Shown: one piece after another, positions 25,461-36,800 of the stretch | Position numbering within the stretch: position 1 is the stretch's first letter | How the letters are laid out: each line of letters starts with the position of its first letter | Source: Xiphophorus maculatus | Taxonomy: Eukaryota > Chordata > Actinopteri > Cyprinodontiformes > Poeciliidae | DNA length: 64,000 nucleotides | Assembly (NCBI RefSeq): GCF_002775205.1 | Contig: NC_036457.1 | Coordinates: forward strand, 12,252,996-12,316,995 | Reading direction: 5' to 3' | Notes under the pieces: model-generated | What the model was told of the DNA's origin: nothing | Databases searched by the model: none | What the model saw: only the letters and a program-made list of their open reading frames with translations | Position numbers and translations under genes: made by a program

Positions 25461-25899
25461 ACAGAAGAAACGCCGTGTCCTCAATACTGTGAGCCACAAC
25501 TTTACAATTGCTGATTTCTTTGCTCTTGCTCAAAAACCTTTAGAAAGTGCTGATTGTGATCAAAAGGACCCAACTTCCATTGTGTTTAAAGTATAATAAT
25601 CAGCCTGATTTTTGTTTTATAATTGTTGCTACAACAGATTATGGGAGAGTAAATGAAAACTGTCAAAGCAAGGAAGCATGAATCCCTGGTCTTAGTATTT
25701 TTGTGTACTGTGAAGTTATTCTGCCATCCTATACAGTGTTGCTGCCTTAAGCTGTATCATGAATCCCTTGAGCAGTGTATTGTTCTAACTGTATCACATT
25801 GTGCCCGTCATGCTGTTTTAGAGAGGAGAAAGCTTCCTCTATGGGATTTCTCCTTCCCCCTTCCCCTGATAATCTATCTCTCCCTAAAGGCTAGGCCTC

Positions 25900-26110
25900 C
25901 CTGACCTTGTCTTATTCACTGAGGGCGCCTTAAGTGAAAGAACTGAGGCCTGAATGGACCATTTCTCCTCTTTTAACACCCCTTGAATGTCATTGGTGAA
26001 ATATGAAGTCATTAGGCAATATTAAAACACTGCTGACAAACTAATTAACGGGAGACATTAAACAGGACCGGCTTGATTAATCCGCTTTAACGGTTCTTTT
26101 AAAGTGGTTC
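25900..26110. promoter_or_regulatory. Candidate conserved non-coding element
   Basis: Complex block with GAAGTCATTAGGC, ACTAATTAACGGG and TTGATTAATCCGC. The clustering of TAATTA/ATTAAT cores resembles the blocks upstream in the same desert. Confidence 0.3.
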
Positions 26111-27559
26111 TGGTCAAAATTAAAACAGATTTACTGGTGATGTTAAGGAAAATTATTTTATGTGTATCAGGCCTCAAGGGCAACCAAAAGTCAATGGTCT
26201 TTTACCTCTCACCACTCTGACTCTTTTGATAAACAAAATGACTTTGTAGGCTATGTGAACTCTTTAAGCCTTTCTTTAGGTATTTGACTAAACTTTTCAC
26301 CAGACAGTATGGCAATTTGAAATTGATATTCCTTATTGCCTTTTTTTCACGTATTTTATCTGTAGTTTTTTTTTATGGAGGCAAGAGTACACCACAGTTT
26401 TTACATTTGCATTGACTACCCCGGTTGTAAGTTTTAAGTTATTCATATGTGATTTAGTTTTACAGTTTTACAGAGCAATTGCATGTTATTTCACATCAGT
26501 GCGGATCCCAAACTTTTAAGCTTCAATCCACACAACAGCCACAAACTATGACCCCTAATATTACTGGCTGAATTACTCAAAACATTGGTAATTAGCTGGT
26601 GATAGAAATTTGTATTGACAACAGAGACAACCTCAAAAACAGCACTGTTTGTATATTTTATTTCTTGGATCAATTATGAGAATGAAATACCTTTAGCAAG
26701 CATTTAAACATTTATGGAAATCATCTCAGTTACAAACAATTAAATATTTGGGTTTAAATGACTTGGATAACATATGTAATTTTTAATAGATTGGTGATTA
26801 ATTCGCCGACAATAATTATGATTCTCCTGTGTGATACTGGTGTGAGCGTGATTAAAATGGTCTTTTGAATAACCATGTAAATGTCTCCATCTAGTGGGAG
26901 AAGTGTAAAATGCACTTAGTCTAGTGACAGAAAACAGGTAGGACACCTACAGTTTATGTAATCGTGAGACTTGTTGATACACCTGTTTCTTGTTCTGTTA
27001 CTTTTTATCTACTGGGACTGTTCAGCCATTTGTAGGTAAACTGAATATACAGTTAATATTGCATATTATCACTGGACGTAATTTACACTGTTCTATACCT
27101 GCTATAAGTATTGGTTACCATCCTTTATGTTGTGAAAAGGTACCTTTCTAAATAACATTAGTTACTAAACAACATCAGTGCAAAATATTCATATTTAGGT
27201 TTTTGTATTATTCTTTCATAGAATGGTGCGTTTATATAATGTTGTTCAAAAATAAATCAAATCAGTCAGTACCCGAGTAGCCTCTTTAAGAAGGTTTTAT
27301 TGATACTTTATAATAATTCATGATACTTGTTTTTTGTGATGTTCATTTTCGCACCTCATGAGATGCATGCATGCTTCACGAAACTGCCATGTTCCACCTT
27401 AAAAAAAATAAGTAAATCATGCAAAACTTTTCATTATTTTACTTGACGGTATAAGTAAGATAAAATTAAATTTACACGAGCAAGAGCTTTTATACGAAAG
27501 TAAGGAATGTTAATTTTAAAAATGTATGTTTTTAAAAAAAAATTAAGACCTACTATAGG

Positions 27560-27882
27560 AAACGATCATGTAATGAGTGACGTATTTCCGGTTTCAGCTG
27601 CGTGCTCCTGTAGTAGTCGGCCATTCAACGACACAAAGCGTCTAATCCTATCAAATATTTTTTGTGTGAAATTTCTAAATTGTTTAACTAGTCTTACAAG
27701 CGATAACAATTCATTTTGTTTTTGTAATCTAATTAACTGTATCGTTGGTCATAAAATCAATTGACAATGTAGCTATTTTCCTCTGAAGAGCGGAGGTCGA
27801 CGCTAGCTGCTAGCTTTGTTAGTCACTCCTGGGCCTTCTGTGCATGTAATCACATTGGCCTTCTGTGGCTTTGTTTTATAAA
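27560..27882 (+). promoter_or_regulatory. ylpm1: ylpm1 promoter and 5' UTR region
   Basis: TGACGTA (27578-27584) is followed directly by TTTCCGG (27585-27591). This is a CRE-like plus ETS-like composite of the type found in TATA-less housekeeping promoters. The interval up to the ATG at 27883 has no in-frame ATG. The exact start of transcription is unknown. Confidence 0.5.
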
Positions 27883-30800
27883 ATGTTTCCTTCCTGGGGG
27901 AATTACGGGGCTCCTCCGCCTCAGAGCTTCGGAGGACCTGGCCCTCGAAAGCCTCCGATCGGAACAGGTCCGGCTCCTGGTGGTTTCGGCGGCTACGAGG
28001 CCTCCTCTAGCGGCTCGTTGTTCTCCAGCCTTCAGGAGCAGCACCGACAGCAGATGCAGCAGCTCCAGATGTTGCACCAGAAACAGCTACAATCCGTGTT
28101 ACACCACGGCAACAGCGGCACTGGGTTTGGAGGTGGACACTCGGGTGGGTTTAACGCGGCCCCGCCGTGGCATTCAGAAGGACCCGGCCAGGTAGAGGGC
28201 GCTGAAAGTGGTCAGTTGTACCTTGTGCAGGAAAAGACTCCGGTTCAGACACCCAGGGGACCGCTACCACCCAATCAGGGCCAGCAGCCGCAACCTCCAC
28301 CGCAGCAGCAACCAGCGGAGTCCAAGCCGATTCCTCCACATCCAGAATCCCAGCCACCCAAGTCGCAGGAAAACATCGGTGTTCCAGTGGCCAGCAACAC
28401 AAACCCGTGCAGCACGAATGATAACACATCCGTACCTTTACAGGTAATGACTTAAATTGGTGATATTGTTTTTTGGTCTGAAACAAGACTGACTGCATTA
28501 TTTTCAAATTGGACAAATAAGTTAAAATCCTGAAAATAAGCTTAATTTTATTTTATTATTTTTTTACATTTTTGATCCAAAACAGACCTTATAGAGGCTA
28601 ATGAAGCTTGGATATCAGATCACAAGATTTCAGTCTACAGTTGCTTCAAAACATGTGGTTCCAGTTGGCTTCAGACAACAAAAAAAGTTGTAATGGGTAA
28701 TGCTGCAACCAACACTGGGGATGTTATCTGAGGAACTGAAAGAGATATGCAAAGAAACTAGTAACTTTGCTCAAGTGGGGTGTTTTTTAACCATTCCCTC
28801 AAGTTTATAGTTGTTCCTCTGAAGTTAAAATTGCTTGTTTTCTCAATATTTTTAACAAAAATGTTTTATTGAATGCATGTGCAATTGCACAAAAATCAGC
28901 TTGGTAAATATTTCAGTGTTGGTCCAAAGAACCGACACTTAACTTTAATGAAAGTTAATTAGCCCATGTATATAAAAAGAGGACTTTAATTGCAAGTAAG
29001 AGTTGAATAAAGTTTTCTAAAATTCGTAACCAATTTAAATTGCAATGGTCTTAATATTCTTAATTGACATAGCATAATGGTTTATTACATTGCTAAAGCA
29101 GAAGCCTGTTCTGGTAGTGGTTTGTTTAATGAATGCTTCTTCTTATCTTTTGTTTGTTTATTACCAGTTAAAGTGAAAAAAAATAGAAACTACAACTTTG
29201 GTGCAGTCTGTTCCATCTGCTTACATGTTTGAAACCTAAAGTAATGAATAAAATTACAATTTTGTTTAAAATAATTTTGTTAAACAAATTGCTAAAAATG
29301 TGTCTATTGGTTGTCCTCATTTTATTTCTCACTTTTATTGGTTGTTTTTGAAAATTGGGCATGTGTTTCAATCATAGCAAAGTAAATATGGTTGACCTGT
29401 AGCTACTGTTAATGTTATTGTACACATGCTCCCTGGTGGATAAGCTTAACAATGAAGTATCTTGTAAGTAAAATAATTTTTGTTCAAGTTAAATTCAAGG
29501 GTCTACCCATAATTGATTTCATTATTTATTGTGTTGAAAATGTCCAAAAGCAACTGCCAAAAAATGTGAAACATATAATAAGTAAGATATCTAAACTCTG
29601 TAAGCAATAACATATCTATAAGAATGAAGAAAAAGCATAATCCTCACCTACTTTATTTTGTGATGCTGTTGTTTCTATCAGGATCAACAGAATGTGTGGT
29701 ACAAACAACATCTTCAGAATTTACAGAAACTGAGGCAGGAGAAAGCCCAGCAAAATCAGACAGCAGGCAATGCCTTTCTAACTCCGCAACCACCCAGTCA
29801 GGCAATGCCTCCTCCCCTTCCCTCAGAACCACCAAAAGGCACACCCCCGCCACCGCCACCAAGAGAAGAACCACCTGTGCCACCCCCACCTCCTGTAGAA
29901 GTAAAGGTAAGTTTTCCTACACTTACATTGATATTCATAAATGATCTATCGGTTTTACAAAATGATTTTTTGTTAAGTTCTTATTAAATAAGTTGTGTAA
30001 GGCCCTTTTGGTGAAGCGGTTAATACTGCTAATTTGTTCTACAGTTTTTCTTGTTTCTCTTTTAGTGTGATGTAGTATAATGTCATGTAAATGCAATACA
30101 ATTCTCCAATGTACTATTTAGGCTCTGTGAGCTTAACATTTATCTGTTCTCAAAGAATAAAGAAAGATTCATAAAATGATTTTCACTTGAATAAAATAAT
30201 TGTAGATTGTTTAATTTATTTTACCTCTGCACCAATTCACAGGACCTTTATTCATGCATTTATTATTAAACAGCTAATATGGTTTTGATGAGTAATTTTT
30301 AAATAGTTTTTCCACATTTGCCTTTAAGAACATATTAAGATATGTTTTTCAGGAGAATGTAAGTGCCTCACAGTCTAAATTTAAATGTTGTTTGCATAAT
30401 TTTACAGAGTGCAAATGTAGGAAACTCATCTAATTTTACAGACACAGTAAGTCTTACTGTCCATTCTCCCCATCATTTTTATGCCCATTCTCCCCATCAT
30501 TTTTATGCCCATTCTCCCCATCATTTTTATGCCCATTCTCCCCATCATTTTTATGCCCATGCATATTTTTGCCTCAGTTCTCATGATGCTTGCCATATTC
30601 TGAGTAGGGTTGGGTTGCAAAATTTTCACCTAAACTGACATTACCAGAGACATGTTTTTTACACAATTTTTCTAAGTTGAACCCATCTGTTGAGGTGGAA
30701 ATTTACCAATGCTTCTTTGACCTGTTTGAAAGATGGGAAGCATTTTTGTGTTGGGAATGATTAGGCATTAGAATATCTTTATATAGGATATTCTAAGCTT

Positions 30801-33800
30801 TTCAAGTGTGCACTGTTGCCTCGCTCCAAAATATGACATGTCCAAGTATCTTCAATGGTGACCTTGTTGCCACTAATGTCAAATACCTAAACACACTGTC
30901 AAATTCAAGACACTGAGCATATTGAGGTTATGCAACCAACTGCACTGAAAACATACCCAACCCTACTTTTTAACACAGTCAAAATCTTTTTATTTGTCTT
31001 CCAACTTATGTTTGTGATATTGCTGGTCTCCACCCATAAGCGATGTATTTTCCAGTCTAGTTCTTAACAAGCTTTAGCAATGTTTAAGATTTGTTTTGTT
31101 AGCTGCTTTTAGTGGATGATTTTGTTAGTGCCTTGACTTAACTTTGAAATATTTATTGTCATTTCAAATTGAACTCTGTGATTCTACAAATATATCAAAC
31201 ATGTGTTAGATAAAAAACAATATGCGTATGCATATATTGCATAATTATATATGAAATTTATGATCACCCCTAATCTTTGCTTGATTTTATTTGAAGCCTG
31301 ATGCTCCAAAAGACTCAGAGGAAGCTGCTCGTCTTCAGCAATTGCAGGCTGCAGCAGCACAATGGCAGCAGGTGCAACAGCAGAGAGTTAGCTTGCAATA
31401 CCAAGCTCTCATGCAGCAACATGAAAAACTTCAGCAGATTCTTGAACAGTATCAACGACTAGTTCAGCAGCCTCCAAACCTGCAGGTTGGTAAAAGCCCA
31501 ACATAACATCAGCTTACGTTTTCTGCTGTTTCTTTATTAGTAAATAGTGCTTAAAATCAATAACATTATTTTTGTTTCTATTGCAGACGATGTCTGCGGA
31601 ACTGCAGCTGAGGCACTATGAAATGCAACACCAGCAGTTCATACCTTTATTCCAAAACTGGAATAGTTCTTTTGCTTTGTGGCATGAACAGTTTCAATCT
31701 TATCCTCATAAAGACCAGTTGCAGGACTATGAGCTCCAATGGAAGCAGTGGCAAGAGCAGATGAATGCTACCAATGCTCATCTTCAAGAGAGGGTGACCA
31801 CTATTACTGCTATGGTGCCATTTGCCTCAGGCCAGTATGGTGCTATGATGGGACAGCTTGGCCAGTACCCTGGACAAGATACGCCATTGCAGCAGCAAGT
31901 AGTGAACCCTGGTGTCCAACCCACTGTGGTTGGTGCTATTGCCACTGCTACAGGTGCCACAGCTGCAAGTGCTACAGGTGCTACAGCTCTAGGCCAACAA
32001 CCTCCTGCCTTTGTGGCACATTCAGAATCATCTGACGGACCCCATGTACAAGGAAGTCTTCCTGGAGGGGTTGGAGTCATACCCCCTGGTCCTTTGACTA
32101 TGCAAACATCAAGTTTCAACAGCATAAGAGAACCACGGTCAGTTGTATTTGTTTTTTACTGGTATTTATATATTGACGTGGGACTGACATTTAACAACAA
32201 TTTGCAAATATTTTTTTCTATTTTTATTAGTCGTTTATAAATATGAATATTTGTTGTTAAGCAACATTAATTTAATTTTATTTTCTTAATGACGCCAGGC
32301 CCAGCAGATTTGACCAACCACCACAAGGTTTTGATGGGCCCCCTATGTTCGACCAATCACAGCAGCGTTTTGATGGTCCTCCAAGGTTCAACCCACCACG
32401 TCAACGATTTGAAGGCCCAACATTTGATCAACCACGGCAGCATTTTGATGGTCCGACAAGGTTTGATCAACCACTTCAGCGCTTTGACGGCCCATCAAGG
32501 TTCGAACAACCACGGCACCGTTTTGATGGCCCCCCAAGGTTCGACCAGCAACGCCCGCGCTTTGATGGTCCTCAAGGGTTTGACCAACCACGGCAACGCT
32601 TTGATGGTCCCCAAAGGTTTGACCAACCACGGCAACGCTTTGATGGTCCCCAAAGGTTTGACCAACCACGGCAGCGCTTTGATGGTCCTCCGAGGTTTGA
32701 CCAGCCACGGCACCGCTTTGATAATCCACCCAGACATGACCAGCCTAATTTTGGACAGCAATCTAGATTGGATTCCTTAAGACCCCTTTGCCCTCCACCA
32801 CGTTTTGAATCTCCTTCAGCCCCTCAGTTAAAACAGCAACAAGGTCCTGAACCTAAATTGGAGACTGACATTCAAAATCCTGCCAGTTCAGATTCAACAA
32901 CCTTGCCAAAAACACCTGCTCAACCACTGTCTAACAAAGATGAAACTATACCAAATAAGTCAACAGCTGATGACTTGACAGATGATAATTTGCTTGGAGC
33001 AGATGGCTTTTTTATTCAAGATGACCCTATTCCCCAGACATTAAGAAGTAAGAAAGAGTCTGAGGAAGCAAAAAACAAAAGTGTCACTGATGATAGGAAT
33101 AAAGACAAACCTACTACATCGGCGAAAGACTCTGCTTCGGTATCAAATCCTCCACCACCTCCACAAAATTCCCAAAAGGACGATGGACCAATGACAGACA
33201 ACAAAAAATCAATTAAAGTGACTGCTGAAATCCAACCAGAACTACAAAGTTCAGACCAGTTAGCACCAAAACCAGAACCTCCAAATCTACCTCCTGGCAG
33301 GGGACGTGGCCAGCCTCCACTGCGTGGACTTGGGCGTGGACAATTGGGCCCTGGCCAGTACAGAGAACATAATACTGCACAAACTGAGGAGGGGGTGGGC
33401 GAAATGCCTTATGACTATGTACCATCGGAGGGAGATACAGGAATACCTGAAGAGCAACAAGACTACTGGCAAGATCCTTCATATCAGGGGTTTGGCGAGG
33501 ATGAATCAGAGATGCGTCCTGAAGACACATGGATTCCAGAAGAACATTACTTTGAAGAGGAAGAGTATTATGAGGAGCCAGTGGGACCATATATGGGGCG
33601 AGGTAGACCCCCAATGAGAGGAGGGCCCCCAATGGGACGAGGAAGACCACCCATGGGCAGAGGATTTCCTCCCATGGGGAGAGGTGTACCACCCATGGGC
33701 AGAGGATTTCCTCCCATGGGCAGAGGAGTACCACCAATGGGCAGAGGGGGTCCGCCCATGGGTAGAGGAGGTCCACCCATGGGGAGAGGAGGTCCACCCA

Positions 33801-36800
33801 TAGGGAGAGGAGGTCCGCCCATGGGAAGAGGAGGTCCGCCTATGGGTAGAGGAGGTCCGCCTATGGGTAGAGGAGGTCCACCAATGGGTAGAGGAGGCCC
33901 ACCAATGGTGAGAGGTGGACCACCCTTTAGTAGAGGAGGCCCACCAGTAGGTAGAGGAGGGGCACACATGGGAATAGGGGGTCCAGCAGTTGCTAGAGGG
34001 GACCTAGATGATATGCACTGGGCAGAGGCTGAGTCAGCAGAGTGTTCTGAGGAAGGAGAACCCTACTGGGAAGAATGGCGGCCTCAAATGAGAGGCATGA
34101 GGCCCCCATTTCCACCTGGTCGGGGTCGTCCTCCACGTGGGCACCCTGGTTTCATGCCTCGAGGCCGAGGAGGTCCACTTCACCCTATTCACGGTGAAAT
34201 GGGTCATGAGGCTGTAGGTCATGAAATGGAGTTGGATGACGCCAACGTGGATCAATCAATGCACCCAATGTACCTCGAGCACGACCCATATGGCCATCCA
34301 GGGCATCCTGATGTAGGAAGAGGCAGGCGACGCATTCCGCCTCCTCCCCATGAAATTATGGATCACTTAGAGGAGCCTTTGTATGAAGGAACGGAAGAAG
34401 ATTCTGAATGGTATCCTCCACGAGGGCCTCCAATGACTCCACATGAAATAATTGACAGAGGAGGAATGAGAAGACGACCTATGGGTCGAGGAATTGCGAG
34501 GGGAATGTGGCGCCCAGGTCCACATCGTGAAGGATATGAAGAGGTATATAAGGAGGACCAAGCTTTGGATTATGATCGAGGTGAGGATGAGTATCGCCAG
34601 CCTCCAGCTCCAGAGTTTCCACCTGAGGACTATCGCCAAGAAGCCAAGTTCCGTGAGGGGGAGTGGGACAGAGATCGTCCTCTTCCTGAAAGAGAGTATC
34701 CTCCCCGCATGCCACCCCCACCGCACCTCAGAGAGGAACGCTGGGATCCAGAAACAGAGAGACGTCGCTCGTATTCTTATGATGAAAACGATAGGGCAAG
34801 GGGAGAGCTACGAATTCTTGACTATAGAGATGAGCCCCCATACAGACTGGATGAACCGCCACACCTACGGACTTCTGACTGGGATAGACCTTCTAGGCGT
34901 TCTCCATTACCAGTGAGGACATATCCCGATTATGGTGACCTTAGACCTCAGTATGAGGAGCGTAAAGAAGAGCCACCACCTGGTGGATCTGCAACAGACT
35001 TGCCTGGAAGCTCAGTTGAAGCAGCAACCCAAGGAACAAGTGGGGCAAATGTGCTTGCCCTTTCTCAAAGGCAGCATGAGATTATTCTGAAAGCTGCTCA
35101 AGAACTTAAGCAAATAAGGTAATTTATTGTCTTCTATTTAATTTTGTTTGTGGGAGCATGTTGTAATGATGAGTGGCTGACTGGCCCAGAATGAAAATCC
35201 AACCTAAAAAATGTAATTTGCTTTAGGAACTGTGATCTCTGATGTCGACCATAATAGCTAACTCTGGTCTGGCTAAAATCCTAGCTCTCAGTTTGGTTGA
35301 AGTGAACCAAATACATATTTGAATGCCAAGTGGCCCAGAGACTTCTCCAAAAAGCAGGAAGTGGACTGTAGCGCTTCAGACATTTTTGTGTTGTTTCCCT
35401 CAGTGGTTATTGGTGAAGCATCATCACAGGACAGGGGGAGTGAGGTTTTTCAAAGAGTTTGGTTCATTTGACACAGAGCAGAGTGAAAGCAGACTGATAA
35501 TATAACAAATGTTGCAATTTTGGTCATGAATTGACCTGAGGATGACAGCATTACAGAAACGCACTGCAATCCCTCATGCGGAGGTGGCAACTATTAACTT
35601 AGCTTGTTTTTTTTAAAGGGAGTTGCAAGAGGGAAAGACCCCTAGTACTGAAAAACTACAACCTGCATCCAGTGACCTTCTGCCAGAGCTACCTGCAGGT
35701 CTCCTTGGCTTGGAAATCCCAGCAGATGTTAGGAATGTTTTAAAGGTAACTGAGAGCTACCTTATTATTCGAAAACACTTCTGGTTGTATGAGAAATTCA
35801 ATAAAGGAAAGAAACTTGATTCCCTTTAGTTTTTCTACTGTACCATATGATGTAAGAGCTTTGAAAATAATGGTATCTTTTCTCACCAGGGTATGAGTGC
35901 TGCTGTTCAGTCAGCTGCTCCTGAATCAGCGTCTTGGGAAAGCAAACCTGCTGTAGATTACCAGTCATCACTGTCTGCTTCAGCCAAACCGACAGTAATT
36001 CCTAAAACTGTCGATTATGGACATGGGCATGGTATGTCCAGAAAAACAAATACCATGGTTAACATTTAGAGACATATTAGGTGTTAAATCGGCGATCCTG
36101 GTGTAATGAAATGTGCTGATTGTCCTTTTTCAGAGCTCGGGGCAACTGTAGAGCGGATTGCATATGGTGAGAGAATAGTATTAAGACCTGACCCAGTCCC
36201 ATCAGATCGCCTCTATGATAAAGGTAGGGTTCATGCTGCAATAATTTTTTTTTCATTTTTGTTAAGTGTTGATTTTTAATTTTTTAATTTCCGTTTTCTT
36301 TAAACTAAATTCCTAGAACCACTTGGTCTCAGAGATTCCTACAGCCGAGATCCGTATTATGACCGGCGACCAGACCCCTATTTGGATCGCCGGGAGTACA
36401 GCAGAGAGAGGGAGATGTACCGAGATATGCCTCCTGAATATGATAGAGACAGATATGAGAGGGAGCGTTATCACTCACGGGAAAGAGATGAAAGGTATGG
36501 CCTTTGTTGTTGAATATTCAACCTTATTTTTTTATTTTTTATTCTAGCTTCTCTACTTAAGTGGCATTATTTTTCTGTTTTTTATTCAAGCACACATACC
36601 TTGGTTGAAGAAAGGTACTATCAAATTGTGTCAGACGTCTTGATTTGTCTTGACTCTGATGGTTTGAAATAAGAAGGTTATAATAAAGAAATTAAAAATG
36701 GTAATTTTATGTGCAGGTCTCCACTACCTCCTCGAGCGGCATACAGGGATAGAGATAAGGAGCGAAGTGGCAGTCGTGACCCAGACGACTTTTATGGAAG

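Larger units (their letters stand above)
14071..27540. other. Gene desert between esrrb and ylpm1
   Basis: About 13.5 kb without recognisable exons. It alternates between AT-rich decayed DNA with transposon relics and balanced blocks rich in TAATTA, ATTAAT and CAATTA cores; the strongest blocks are listed separately. One short ATG-started frame at 16,051-16,260 is unassigned. Long tail sections (about 21.2-22.7 kb, 24.1-24.8 kb, 26.1-27.5 kb) show nothing beyond AT-rich sequence. Confidence 0.7.
29907..31296 (+). other. ylpm1: ylpm1 intron 2
   Basis: Contains a 24-bp tandem repeat (30461-30556) and a short inverted-repeat element (30603-30967), both listed separately. The rest is AT-rich. 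Confidence 0.85.

Noticed and set aside
27865..27882. Upstream in-frame extension of ylpm1
   Set aside because: It would need a GTG start; the ATG at 27883 matches the conserved family N-terminus.
32289..32780. Long alternative frames over the 39-bp repeats of ylpm1 exon 5
   Set aside because: A 39-bp unit without stops stays open in several frames; only one frame joins neighbouring exons in phase.
33568..33969. 133-codon minus-strand frame (and overlapping frames) across the GRGGPPM array
   Set aside because: Its PLPMGGP-type repeat is just the reverse complement of the 21-bp array; the ylpm1 exon in the + frame explains it fully.
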